Source of the DNA: CAVTND01 sp963735955
GTDB lineage: Bacteria > Pseudomonadota > Gammaproteobacteria > Burkholderiales > Burkholderiaceae_F
Length of the DNA: 61,355 nucleotides
Direction: 5' to 3'
Assembly: GCA_963735955.1 (NCBI GenBank)
Contig: CAVTND010000014.1
Coordinates: forward strand, 1-61,355
Position numbers and translations under genes: made by a program. The notes beneath the pieces were generated by a model. That model ran no database searches, was not told where the DNA came from, and was given only the letters and a program-made list of their open reading frames with translations. Shown here one piece after another: positions 51,937 through 61,243 of this stretch; position 1 is the stretch's first letter; each line of letters opens with the position of its first letter.

Positions 51937-53220
51937 TTAGCGGATCACCGCCGAATCCACCACGCGCTCGCCGTAGCGCTCGATGGTCAGTCCGGTCAGG
52001 TCAATTTCGGGTTTTCGTCCGCTCAAGAGGTCAGCGATCACGCAGCCGGTGCCGGCGGCCATGGTCCAGCCGAGCGTGCCATGGCCGGTGGCGAGCAGAA
52101 GATTGGGGTAGCAGGTTTGGCCAATGATCGGCGTGCCGTCGGGAGTCATTGGGCGCAGGCCGCACCAGAAACTGGCCTGCCCAAGATCACCTCCGCGCGG
52201 AAACAGATCGGACACCACATGCTCGAGCGTTGCGCGGCGCGCCTCACGCAGCTTCAGGCTGTAGCCCGCGAGTTCGGCCGTGCCACCGACGCGAATCCGG
52301 TCGCCGAGTCGCGTTACCGCGACCTTGTGCGTTTCGTCCATGATCGTCGACTCGGGGGCATGTGCAGCGTCGGCGATCGGAACCGTGATTGAGTAACCCT
52401 TGACCGGATACACCGGAACGTTGATACCGATCGGCTTGAGCATCTGGGGCGAATAGCTGCCGAGTGCGCAGACATAGGCGTCAGCGACCAGCGTTTCTCC
52501 CCGCAGCCGTACGGACTCGACCCGGCCAGCCGACAAGACGATCGCTTCGATCGGGGTGTCGTAGCGGAATTTCGCACCCTGTTCCCCGGCCAGTTCTGCC
52601 AGGCGACTGGTGAACTTGAAACAGTCACCGGTCTCGTCGTTCGGCAGTCGCAGTGCACCGACGAACTTTTCCTGTGTATGCGCCAGAGCCGGTTCGACTC
52701 GGCAGAAACCGGCGCGATCGAGCACCTCGAACGGTACCTTGTAATCCTTGAGGATTTCGATGTCCTTGCCGACACCATCGAGCTGCTTTTGCGTTCGAAA
52801 CAGCTGCAGCGTTCCCTGCATGCGTTCGTCGTAGGAAATCGCGGTCTGCGCGCGCAGCTGCACCAGGCAATCACGGCTGTATTCGGCAATCGGCACCATC
52901 CGACTCTTGTTGACGCGGTAGGCGCGCTCGGTGCAATTGGCGAGCATTTGCAGGCCGAAGCGCCACATCGCGGGATCGAGCAGTGGCCAGATCACCAGTG
53001 GGCTATGGGTCATCAGCATCCACTTGATCGCCTTGACCGGGATGCCGGGCCCGGCCCAGGGTGCCGAGTAGCCGGGCGAAACTTCGCCGGCATTGGCAAA
53101 ACTCGTCTCAAGCGCTGGGCCGGGCTGTCGGTCGACCACGGTCACTTCGTGCCCGGCTTTCGCCGCGTAATACGCGATCGAGGTGCCGATCACGCCACTG
53201 CCGAGCACTGCCACTCGCAT
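51937..53220 (-). CDS. dadA: D-amino-acid dehydrogenase DadA
   Basis: A 427-residue FAD enzyme that oxidises D-amino acids (mostly D-alanine) and feeds electrons to quinone. The N-terminal FAD motif is RVAVLGSGVIGTSIAYYAAK, followed by EVTVVDRQPGPALETSFANAGEVSPGYSAPWA (cut), and the C-terminal GLRPMTPDGTPIIGQT and GHGTLGWTMAAGTG. The length is close to E. coli DadA (432). The frame is intact. It stands between coxD and an MFS transporter on the same strand, 10 bp from coxD, without evident functional link. Confidence 0.95.
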   Translation of the reverse strand: MRVAVLGSGVIGTSIAYYAAKAGHEVTVVDRQPGPALETSFANAGEVSPGYSAPWAGPGIPVKAIKWMLMTHSPLVIWPLLDPAMWRFGLQMLANCTERAYRVNKSRMVPIAEYSRDCLVQLRAQTAISYDERMQGTLQLFRTQKQLDGVGKDIEILKDYKVPFEVLDRAGFCRVEPALAHTQEKFVGALRLPNDETGDCFKFTSRLAELAGEQGAKFRYDTPIEAIVLSAGRVESVRLRGETLVADAYVCALGSYSPQMLKPIGINVPVYPVKGYSITVPIADAAHAPESTIMDETHKVAVTRLGDRIRVGGTAELAGYSLKLREARRATLEHVVSDLFPRGGDLGQASFWCGLRPMTPDGTPIIGQTCYPNLLLATGHGTLGWTMAAGTGCVIADLLSGRKPEIDLTGLTIERYGERVVDSAVIR

Positions 53221-53272
53221 TGGAACCTTTCAGGACCGGTTCAGGGCCAAGAGAATATCCGGGCCGCGCGCT

Positions 53273-54892
53273 TCAACGACCCAGCGGTTCCGCCACATAG
53301 CGCGATACCTTCGGGGGCTCGGCGCCAACGTGGAACGCGTGGCGGCGCTCACGCAGTTCGACATCCGCAGCGGTGAAGCGATCGAAGCGGCGCAGGTGAT
53401 CGGCCCAGGACTCGTCAAGGAAGTACTCGATGTAGTGTCCGGATCGATTGGTGTCGTGAAACAGGCCCCAGGACAGCGCACCTTTCTGCAAACGGTTGGC
53501 GCGCGTCTCCCGCATCACGGCGGCGAACTCTTCGGCGCGGGACGGATCGATCTGATAGTCGACCGTGACCATGACCGGCCCCATATGATGTTCTATCGGA
53601 AAGGCCGGCACCGGCCCCTGGAAGATGTTGGCGGGAGTCAGGTCCTCTTCTTCCTCCGGTCCACTGTTCACGCGGCGAGTCGCAAGCCACGCGGTGAGAC
53701 CGGTCGCGGCCGCGGCGACGAGCGTCAGGGGAACGTCGATCATGCTCGCCACCTGGCCCCACAGGGCGGCACTGGCCGAGGCGGCACCCATCATCGTCAT
53801 CATGTAGATCGACATGCCGCGCGCACGGACCCAGTCGGGAAGAGACAACTGCGAGGCTACGGTCAGCGTGTTGACGACTGAGATCCAGGCCGCGCCGGCC
53901 ATCAGCATCGCCGGCACCGCGCTCCATACATTCGGTGCAAAGCCGACACCGACCATCGCGACCGCCTGCAGCAGGGTGCCGTCGCGCAGCAGCCGTTCGC
54001 GCGAAATCAGCACGCGCATGCGTGGCAGCCAGAGCGCCGCGGTGATCGCGCCGGCTCCCAGAGATGCGAGCAGAAGCGTGTATACCCAGGCTCCGCCGCC
54101 GGGCATGTGTTTTGCGACCAGCGGTAGCAGCGCCAGAAGGGCGGTCGACTGCAGAAAGAAGATCGCCACGCGCAGCATGACTGCGCGCATCGGACGCGAC
54201 TGCGAGACGTACTGGAACCCGACCCGCATGGCGCCGACGAACCGTTCACCCGGCAGAACGCTGGCTTTCGGTTCCGAGCGCCACCGCATGACGACGAAGC
54301 CGGCCGTCACCGAAAGGACCGCGTTCAGCAGGAACACGTAGCCGCTGCCGAGGCTTGCAATCAATGCGCCGGCGACCACCGGACCGACTACGCGCGAAGT
54401 ATTCATGGCAATCCCGTTCAGCGCGATTGCCGTCGACAGTTCGCGACGCGGCACGAGTTCGGGAATGACGGCCGCGTAAACGGGCCAGCGCATCGCCAGA
54501 CCGATGCCGTTGCCGAAGGTGAGCACCAGCAGCAGCGGCGCCGTGAGCCAACCCAGGAACAGTGCGCCACACAGCAGCAGCGCGTTGGCCGCGACCCAGA
54601 ACTGAGTGAAAATGAACCAGCTACGGCGATTCAGGATGTCCGCCAATGCGCCACTCGGCAGACCGAGCAGGAATACCGGCAAGGACGAGGCCGATTGCAC
54701 CAGCGCGACCATGACGGGCGACGTGGTCAGCGAGGTCATCAACCAGGCCGCCGCCACTTCGTTCATCCACATGCAGATGTTCGACGCCAGCCAGGTGATC
54801 CAAAGCAGGCGAAATACCGGATGCCGCAACGGCGCCCAGGCCGACAGCGAAGTGGCGGCGGCTCCGGGTTGCGGGCCGGTCGGCTGGGTCAT
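53273..54892 (-). CDS. MFS exporter with C-terminal antibiotic-monooxygenase-like domain
   Basis: A 539-residue protein. Residues about 20-415 form an EntS/DUF894-type MFS transporter (FRLLWITWLASNICMWMNEV, MTSLTTSPVMVALVQSASSL, LLGLPSGALADILNRRSW). The last about 100 residues (GPVMVTVDYQIDPSRAEEFA ... HYIEYFLDESWADHLR) are an ABM ferredoxin-like domain, as in antibiotic-biosynthesis monooxygenases. The fusion is known in other proteobacteria. Start ATG 54892. A small export role is inferred; the substrate is unknown. Confidence 0.87.
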   Translation of the reverse strand: MTQPTGPQPGAAATSLSAWAPLRHPVFRLLWITWLASNICMWMNEVAAAWLMTSLTTSPVMVALVQSASSLPVFLLGLPSGALADILNRRSWFIFTQFWVAANALLLCGALFLGWLTAPLLLVLTFGNGIGLAMRWPVYAAVIPELVPRRELSTAIALNGIAMNTSRVVGPVVAGALIASLGSGYVFLLNAVLSVTAGFVVMRWRSEPKASVLPGERFVGAMRVGFQYVSQSRPMRAVMLRVAIFFLQSTALLALLPLVAKHMPGGGAWVYTLLLASLGAGAITAALWLPRMRVLISRERLLRDGTLLQAVAMVGVGFAPNVWSAVPAMLMAGAAWISVVNTLTVASQLSLPDWVRARGMSIYMMTMMGAASASAALWGQVASMIDVPLTLVAAAATGLTAWLATRRVNSGPEEEEDLTPANIFQGPVPAFPIEHHMGPVMVTVDYQIDPSRAEEFAAVMRETRANRLQKGALSWGLFHDTNRSGHYIEYFLDESWADHLRRFDRFTAADVELRERRHAFHVGAEPPKVSRYVAEPLGR

Positions 54893-54991
54893 GATGACCC
54901 GATTGTATTGACCTTGCCCGTGCTGACCGGCGTACACATTGACGCTGCAGTTCAGGCTGCGCCCCCGAGGCGCCGAGCGCGAGCAATCAGC

Positions 54992-55456
54992 TCAGCTGAA
55001 CATCTTCTCCATCCGCCGCTGGGCCTCGTCCGTCGATACATCCTCAATGTGCGTCGACAGGTTCCACTGGTAGCCGAATGGATCCTTCAGCGTGCCGGAA
55101 CGGTCGCCGTAGAACTGGTTCTCGACCGGCCGGACCTGGGTTGCGCCGGCAGCGAGCGCCTTGGCGAAGGCTGCATCGACATCGGGCACGTAGATCATCA
55201 TGAACACCGGCGAGTTGCCGAGCGTCAGCGGGCTGGTGTTGCCCCACTCTTCGTTTTCCTCCGACATCATCAGGATCGAATCGCCGATGCGAATTTCGGC
55301 ATGCGCGATCTTGCCGTCCGGCATGTCGAGTTTCATCAGCAACTCGGCGCCGAACGCGCGTCGATAGAAATCGATGGCCGCGATCGTGTCGCGAAACGCC
55401 ATGTACGGAGTCACCGAGTGGTAACCGGCGGGCGGAGTGGTCACTTTGCCGCTCAT
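54992..55456 (-). CDS. VOC family (PhnB-like glyoxalase) protein in the cox operon
   Basis: A 154-residue vicinal-oxygen-chelate protein of the PhnB/YkcA type: YHSVTPYMAFRDTIAAIDFYRRAFGA at the N-terminus, MPDGKIAHAEIRIGDSILMM, and the C-terminal DRSGTLKDPFGYQWNLSTH. Beta-alpha-beta-beta-beta repeats are present; the metal site residues are only partly conserved. ATG 55456 lies just 4 bp after the coxM stop, so the gene belongs to the coxS-L-M operon, an uncommon neighbour there. Function unknown. Confidence 0.88.
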   Translation of the reverse strand: MSGKVTTPPAGYHSVTPYMAFRDTIAAIDFYRRAFGAELLMKLDMPDGKIAHAEIRIGDSILMMSEENEEWGNTSPLTLGNSPVFMMIYVPDVDAAFAKALAAGATQVRPVENQFYGDRSGTLKDPFGYQWNLSTHIEDVSTDEAQRRMEKMFS

Positions 55457-55460
55457 GGCT

Positions 55461-56255
55461 CTAGCCCGCCGCGGCGACCGCGCGCTTCGCCAGTACCGGT
55501 ATCAGATGCGCCCGGTATTCGGCGCTGCCGTGCAAATCGGTGTTGAGGCCCGTTGCCGGCACGCTGACACCGTCGCAACTCTCCGGCGCAAACTTCGCGC
55601 CGAGCTTGTCTTCGAGCGCCTTTACCCGGAAGGCACAGGCGCCCGCTCCCGTCACCGCCACGCGCACGCCGGCCGCTGTCTTGGCCACGAACACGCCGAC
55701 GATCGAGAAACGCGAGGCCGGCTGCCTGAACTTGACCCACGCGGCCTTCTCGGGCACCGGAAAGCTGACCGCGGTGATGATTTCGCCGGCGTTCAATGCG
55801 GTTTCGAACAGGCCCTTGAACCACTGGTCTGCAGCGATCTGCCGCGTGTTGGTGTGAATCGTCGCGCCGAGTCCGAGCACCGCCGCCGGATAGCACGCGG
55901 CCGGATCGCTGTTGGCAAGCGAGCCGCCCAGGGTGCCGCGGTTTCGCACGGCACGATCGCCGATGCCGTTTGCGAGCTGAGCCAGCACCGGAATCTTCGC
56001 CCGAACGTCCTTCGACGCGGCGACTTCTGCATGTGTAGTCATCGCGCCGATCGTGATCGACTTGCCATCGGCCTTGATGCCCTTCAGCTCGGCGATCGCG
56101 CCCAGGTCAATGAAGCCATCGGGATCGAGCAACCCGAGCTTGATCGACGGCAGCATCGTCTGCCCGCCGGCGAGCAGCTTGTCGTCGCCATGAGTCGAGA
56201 TCAGTTTGGCCGCCTCGGCCACCGAGGTCGGACGGTGATAGTGCGTGTGATGCAT
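55461..56255 (-). CDS. coxM: CO dehydrogenase-type medium subunit (FAD-binding) CoxM
   Basis: FAD-binding subunit of a molybdenum hydroxylase that passes electrons from the Fe-S subunit. The 264-residue protein has the N-terminal FAD motif LLAGGQTMLPSIKLGLLDPD, the second flavin motif NRGTLGGSLANSDPAACYPA and IGDRAVRN. ATG 56255 is preferred over ATG 56261: GAGGAG is six bases upstream of the former and abuts the latter. It starts 11 bp after the coxL stop. Third in the S-L-M order. Confidence 0.92.
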   Translation of the reverse strand: MHHTHYHRPTSVAEAAKLISTHGDDKLLAGGQTMLPSIKLGLLDPDGFIDLGAIAELKGIKADGKSITIGAMTTHAEVAASKDVRAKIPVLAQLANGIGDRAVRNRGTLGGSLANSDPAACYPAAVLGLGATIHTNTRQIAADQWFKGLFETALNAGEIITAVSFPVPEKAAWVKFRQPASRFSIVGVFVAKTAAGVRVAVTGAGACAFRVKALEDKLGAKFAPESCDGVSVPATGLNTDLHGSAEYRAHLIPVLAKRAVAAAG

Positions 56256-56265
56256 CGTCATCTCC

Positions 56266-58627
56266 TCAATGCTTGCTGGCTGCGCGAATCGTCTTCCAGA
56301 CCGTGTGCGGTGAGGCCGGCATCGGCACATCCCGCACGCCCAGATGCGCGAGCGCATCGACTATCGCGTTGATCACCGCGGGTGTGGAGCCGATCGCCCC
56401 GGCTTCGCCGCATCCTTTCACGCCGAGCGGGTTGTGAGTGCACGGCGTGCCCTTGGCGGTTTCGACCACGAAACTCGGAAAATCATCGGCACGAGGCATC
56501 GCGTAATCCATATAGCTGCCGGTAAGCAGCTGCCCGTCCTCGTTGTAGACGCAGCCCTCGAGCAGTGCCTGGCCGATTCCCTGGGCCAGCCCGCCATGCA
56601 CCTGCCCTTCGACAATCATCGGATTGATCACATTGCCGAAGTCATCGCAGGCAGCAAAGCGATCTATCTTCACGACACCGGTGACCGGGTCGACTTCGAC
56701 TTCGCAGACATAGCTGCCGGCCGGGAAGGTGAAATTGGTCGGGTCGTAGAACGCGTTCTCGTTCAGGCCCGGCTCGAGTTTGTCGAGCGGGAAGTTGTGC
56801 GGCACGTAAGCGCACAGGGCGATCTCGGCGAAGGCCTTCTTGCGATCCGTGCCGGCGACCCGAAACTCGCCGTTGGCGAACTCGATGTCGGCGTCCGACG
56901 CCTCGAGCAGGTGCGCTGCGATCTTCTTGCCCTTGGCGATGATCTTGTCGACCGCCTTGATGATCGCGGTGCCGCCGACCGCCAGCGAGCGGGAGCCGTA
57001 GGTGCCCATGCCGAACAGGACCTTGCCGGTGTCGCCGTGCTGGATGTCGACATCCTCCATCGCGATGCCGAGCTTGTCGGCCACGACCTGGGCGAAGGTG
57101 GTTTCATGTCCCTGGCCATGCGAATGCGATCCGGTGAACACCGTGACCTTGCCGGTCGGATGCACGCGGACTTCGCCGGCCTCGAACAGGCCGGCCCGCG
57201 CTCCTAGCGCACCGGCGACGTTGCTCGGGGCGATGCCGCAGGCCTCGATGTAGCAGGAGTAGCCGATCCCGCGCAGCCAGCCCTTCTTCTCGGTGGCGGC
57301 CTTGCGCGCCGCGAAGCCCTTGACGTCGGCGATCTCGAGCACGCGCGTCAGCGTGGCGTCATAGTCGCCGGTGTCGTACAGCAGCGCGACCGGCGTCTGG
57401 TACGGGAAAGCTGCGGATGAAGTTGCGCCGGCGCAGTTCGGCCGGGTCGATCTTCATTTCGCGCGCCGCGGTCTCGACCACGCGCTCGAGCAGATAAGTC
57501 GCCTCGGGGCGTCCAGCCCCACGATACGCATCGACCGGCGCGGTATTGGTGAACACCGCCTGGATCTGGCAGTAGATCGCCGGGGTCGTGTACTGCCCCG
57601 CCAGCAGGGTCGCGTGCAGTATGGTCGGGATGCACGACGAGAAGGTCGACAGGTAGGCGCCCATGTTGGCGGTTGTGATCGCGCGCAGGGCCAGGAATTT
57701 GCCATCCTTGTCGAGCGCGAGTTCGGCAGTGGTCACGTGGTCGCGACCGTGGGCGTCGGTCAGGAACGACTCGCTGCGTTCGGCGGTCCACTTGATCGGG
57801 CGGTTGATCCGCTTGCTGGCCCAGACCAGCGCGGTTTCCTCGGCATACAGATAGATCTTGCTGCCGAAGCCGCCGCCAACATCGGGCGCGATCACGCGCA
57901 CCTTGTGCTCGGGCAGGCCCAGCACAAAGGCCGTCATCAACAGACGCTCGACGTGCGGGTTCTGACTGGCGACATACAGCGTGTATGAATCATCGTGCCG
58001 CGTGTACATCGCATTGGCGGCGCGAGGTTCCATCGCGTTCGGGATCAGGCGGTTGTTGACGATGTCCAGCTTGGTCACGTGTGCCGCCTTCGCAAAGGCC
58101 GCATCGACCGCGGCCTTGTCACCCAGCGCCCACGTGTAGCAGACGTTGTCGGGCGCAATCGCGTGCACCGCCGTCTTGCTCTTGGTCGCCGTGGCGGTGT
58201 CGGCCACCGCGGGCAGCACTTCGTAGTCGACGTCGATCAATGCCGCCGCCGCCTTGGCCTGCGCGATCGACTCGGCGACGACCAGCGCCACCTGGTCGCC
58301 GACATGTTTGACTGCGTCCTCGGCAAGGATCGGATGCTTGGGCTCCTTCATCGGCGTGCCGTCGATGCTGGTGATGAGCCAGCCGCACGGCAGGCCGCCG
58401 ACGGCAGCCGTGTCCTTGCCGGTGAAGATGCCGAGCACGCCGGGCGACTTCATCGCCGCCGCCGTGTCGATCGACTTGATCTTCGCATGCGCATGCGGAC
58501 TGCGCAGGAACACTGCGTAGCTCTGGTTCGGCAGCGTTACATCGTCCGTGTACTGCCCGGCGCCGGTCAGGAAACGGTAATCCTCCTTGCGCTCGACGGA
58601 CTTGCCGATGAATCCAGCTCTGGTCAT
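56266..58627 (-). CDS. coxL: Form II CO dehydrogenase-type large subunit CoxL, one frameshift
   Basis: Molybdenum-binding catalytic subunit. Start ATG 58627 (MTRAGFIGKSVERKEDYRFL). The active-site loop at 57511-57531 reads AYRGAGR, which marks form II; carboxydotrophic form I enzymes have AYxCSFR. IAPDVGGGFGSKIYLYAEE and LGVKGCGEAGAIGSTPAVIN are the molybdopterin-binding motifs. A frame change near 57410 joins the halves (HNFIRSFP then LEIADVKGFAARKA); with one base corrected it is about 787 residues, the usual length. The oxidised substrate of form II enzymes is uncertain. Confidence 0.9.
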
Positions 58628-58640
58628 TCATGGCGATCCC

Positions 58641-59112
58641 CTATTTCATCGCTGCCGCGCCCTGCGCGACAGCCTTGACGATGTTCTGATAACCGGTGCA
58701 GCGGCACAGATTGCCTTCCAGGCCCTCGCGAATCTCGCGCTCGGTGGCATGAGGATGGTGCTGCACGAGGTCGATCGCGCTCATCACCATCCCCGGCGTG
58801 CAGTAGCCACACTGCAGTCCGTGGCAGGCCTTGAACGCCGCCTGCATCGGATGCAGCGTGCCGTCAGCGGCGCGCCAGGCCTTCGATCGTCGTGATCGCC
58901 GCTCCCTCGAGCTGCACCGCCAGCACGTTGCAGGACTTCACCGCGCGACCGTCGACATGGACGGTGCAGGCGCCGCACTGGGCAGTGTCACAGCCGATGT
59001 GCGTGCCGGTCAGTCGCAGATGTTCGCGGATGAAGGTGGAAAGCAGCGTGGTCGGTTCAACGTCGGCCGAGACGGCCTTGCCATTGACCTTCAGGGAAAG
59101 CGGAACGGACAT
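58641..59112 (-). CDS. coxS: CO dehydrogenase-type small subunit (2Fe-2S) CoxS, one frameshift
   Basis: Electron-transfer subunit with two [2Fe-2S] clusters. N-terminal plant-ferredoxin-like cluster in THIGCDTAQCGACTVHVDGR; C-terminal helical cluster in CHGLQCGYCTPGMVMSA and LEGNLCRCTGYQNIVKAV. A frame change near 58868 links the two parts (IEGLARR / DGTLHPMQAAFKACHG). About 157 residues, normal. It is first in the S-L-M order typical of form II clusters and divergent from the XdhC/CoxI gene across 156 bp. Confidence 0.9.
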
Positions 59113-59268
59113 CGAAGTCTCCTTGGAGGTTCAGTCCGCCTGCAGATTTTCAGGCGCTGAGCCGGTGACAGTAGCAGCAGCGAAAACAGCGACGCAACCG
59201 GAGATTGTCGTTTGCGGGATGGATTGCCATGGCGCGGTGCAACAGATGCGCGAATACAATTGACGGCA

Positions 59269-60258
59269 ATGGATAGCGTCGATCTGCAGGTCCTGAAGAA
59301 GGCCGATGAGTGGCTGCGCGACGGCCATCGCGCCGTCATGGGAACGATCGTGCGCACCTGGGGCTCGGCGCCACGCCCGGTCGGCTCGCTGGTCGTGATC
59401 CGCGGCGACGGTCTGGTGGTCGGCTCGGTGTCCGGCGGCTGCATCGAGGACGATCTGATCGACCGGGTGCGGCGGCGCTCACTGGCGGCGACGCAGCCGC
59501 AGCGGGTTACCTACGGGGTGACGGCGGAAGAGGCTTTTCAGTTCGGCCTGCCCTGCGGCGGCACGATCGAACTGGTGCTGGAGCCGCTCGGCGCCGAATC
59601 GCAGGTCGGCGAACTGCTCGCGCGGATTGCAACCGGCAGTCACACGGTGCGAACGCTGAGCCTGGAATCGGGTGTCGTCGTGCTGAGCGACGGCGACGGC
59701 ACCGATGTCCTGGATTGCGACGAGCGGCGCCTGGTCACGGCGTTCGGCCCGCGCTGGCGATTGCTGGTCATCGGCGCCGGTCAGCTGACGCACTATGTGG
59801 CGCAGATGGCGATGGCGTGCGACTACCAGGTGACGATCTGCGATCCGCGCGAGGAGTACGCCGATGGCTGGCTGGTACCCGGCACGCAGCTCGTGCGCAC
59901 GATGCCGGACGATACGGTCGTCGCGTTTCGCCCCGATCGCCATACCGCGATCGTTGCACTGACGCACGACCCCAAACTCGACGACCTCGCGCTGATCGAG
60001 GCGCTGACCTCAGCGGCCTTCTATGTCGGCGCGATCGGATCGCAGAAGAATCAGGCCAAGCGGCACGAGCGACTGAAGGAGTTCGGCGTCAGTGACGAGC
60101 AATTGACGCGTCTACACGGTCCGGTCGGCGTCAAGAATGGTGCTCGCACGCCGCCGGAAATCGCGGTCGCGATCGTGACGGAGATGACAGCCGTGAAATA
60201 CGGCTATCGGATCCCCGTTCCGGTGCGAATCGAGGACAGCTCGATCGCGCGCGCCTAA
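59269..60258 (+). CDS. XdhC/CoxI family maturation protein
   Basis: Molybdenum-cofactor chaperone of the XdhC/CoxI family that inserts the sulfurated cofactor into the large subunit. The 329-residue protein has an N-terminal XdhC domain (IVRTWGSAPRPVGSLVVIRG, GSVSGGCIEDDLIDRV, GLPCGGTIELVLEPL) and a C-terminal Rossmann domain (LLVIGAGQLTHYVAQMA, IVALTHDPKLDDLAL, YVGAIGSQKNQAKR). The ATG 59269 follows TTGACGGC; an in-frame upstream start at 59212 is less likely. Its link to the divergent coxSLM genes is strong. Confidence 0.92.
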   Translation: MDSVDLQVLKKADEWLRDGHRAVMGTIVRTWGSAPRPVGSLVVIRGDGLVVGSVSGGCIEDDLIDRVRRRSLAATQPQRVTYGVTAEEAFQFGLPCGGTIELVLEPLGAESQVGELLARIATGSHTVRTLSLESGVVVLSDGDGTDVLDCDERRLVTAFGPRWRLLVIGAGQLTHYVAQMAMACDYQVTICDPREEYADGWLVPGTQLVRTMPDDTVVAFRPDRHTAIVALTHDPKLDDLALIEALTSAAFYVGAIGSQKNQAKRHERLKEFGVSDEQLTRLHGPVGVKNGARTPPEIAVAIVTEMTAVKYGYRIPVPVRIEDSSIARA

Positions 60259-60698
60259 AGCGCTATCGCAGCAGCATTGATCAGGCCGACCGCAATCACC
60301 AGCGCGCCGTGCAGCAGCCCGCCGGAGACTTGATCCGCGCTTTCCATGGGCGGAGCAACTTTCAACACGCGGCGCAGAACAAGTGCAATCACCAGCTGCA
60401 CACCCAATGCGACGACGGACCAGGCGAGCAGCTCGAGGAGTGAACCCGCAGTGGCAAGCACGCTTGCCAGGGGCAGCGCGAAACTGAGCACAACGCCGGA
60501 ATAGCTGATCGCGGCGGGTCCCTGTCCCTGGCGCGCCAGCGAGATCTCGCGCGCACTGGTCAGAAACGCGTAGATCGCGAGTGCCCCCGTCAGCAACAGC
60601 AAGGCCACGCCGAAATTGGCAAGGTAGTACGGCAGCCCGCCGAGCGAGTCGGCGAATACATCGGCGACCGACCAGTCCGTCGGGCTCGGCCGCACCAT
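60255..60698 (-). CDS. DUF350 family membrane protein
   Basis: A 147-residue membrane protein with four helices of the DUF350 (YjfL) type: YYLANFGVALLLLTGALAIY, ISYSGVVLSFALPLASVLAT, WSVVALGVQLVIALVL. It converges on the XdhC gene with a few shared bases at the stops. DUF350 genes often precede YgiB-like (DUF1190) and glutathionylspermidine-synthase-like (YgiC/YjfC) genes; the next gene fits the second. Function unknown. Confidence 0.85.
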   Translation of the reverse strand: MVRPSPTDWSVADVFADSLGGLPYYLANFGVALLLLTGALAIYAFLTSAREISLARQGQGPAAISYSGVVLSFALPLASVLATAGSLLELLAWSVVALGVQLVIALVLRRVLKVAPPMESADQVSGGLLHGALVIAVGLINAAAIAL

Positions 60699-60755
60699 CA
60701 GCGCGGCACCATCAGCTCAGCTCCTTGCGAAGCATCTTCGGCAAGAAAGCACGCA

Positions 60756-61157
60756 TCACGGCTTGACCTCCGTCTTTGCGTTCGACTTGTCGCTCGCTTC
60801 CTGCGCCACCTTCTGTACGTAGCCACCCTCGAGCGCTTCCTTGCGCAACTGCGCCTGGGTCTCTTCGCGGTAGCTGCGGACGTAGATCGGACCCAGGAAA
60901 CTGGCTCCCGCGTGCTGGGCCGGGCTGCCCGGCGGCACGGGCGTGCACTTTTGTGGGTAACCCCAGTCGTACACGCAGTCCTCGAGCTTTGCATAGTGAT
61001 CGCGGTAATAGGCTGGCGGCGGTTTCTGCGGGGACGGCACAACGGCCGGCTGTGCGGATTTGACCGCCGCAGGACGCTGCGTCTCCTGCTTGCTGCAGCC
61101 CACGGCAAGAACGGAAACGATTACCAGGAAGGAGAGTGTGGATCGGATCAAGATCAT
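60756..61157 (-). CDS. YgiB-like lipoprotein (DUF1190 type)
   Basis: A 133-residue lipoprotein with lipobox VLAVGC (Cys at residue 21) after a hydrophobic stretch SFLVIVSVLAVGC. The mature part has a Pro-rich linker and the pair YRDHYAKLEDCVYDWGYPQK then CTPVPPG, whose spaced cysteines recall YgiB. The C-terminal stretch is charged (EETQAQLRKEALEGGYVQK). It is upstream of the DUF350 gene, matching the known YgiB-DUF350 neighbourhood. The assignment to the family is by pattern only. Confidence 0.6.
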   Translation of the reverse strand: MILIRSTLSFLVIVSVLAVGCSKQETQRPAAVKSAQPAVVPSPQKPPPAYYRDHYAKLEDCVYDWGYPQKCTPVPPGSPAQHAGASFLGPIYVRSYREETQAQLRKEALEGGYVQKVAQEASDKSNAKTEVKP

Positions 61158-61243
61158 GAATGCATCAGTCCCGGTCGATACCAGGCGAAGTGAAGAGCTT
61201 GCGCAGCGAGCGAATGTACGGCGCAGATTCCATCGGCCGCGGC

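Noticed and set aside
57511..57531. True carboxydotroph CO dehydrogenase (form I)
   Set aside because: The loop is AYRGAGR, the form II signature, and the gene order S-L-M is that of form II. Assigning aerobic CO oxidation would be unsupported.
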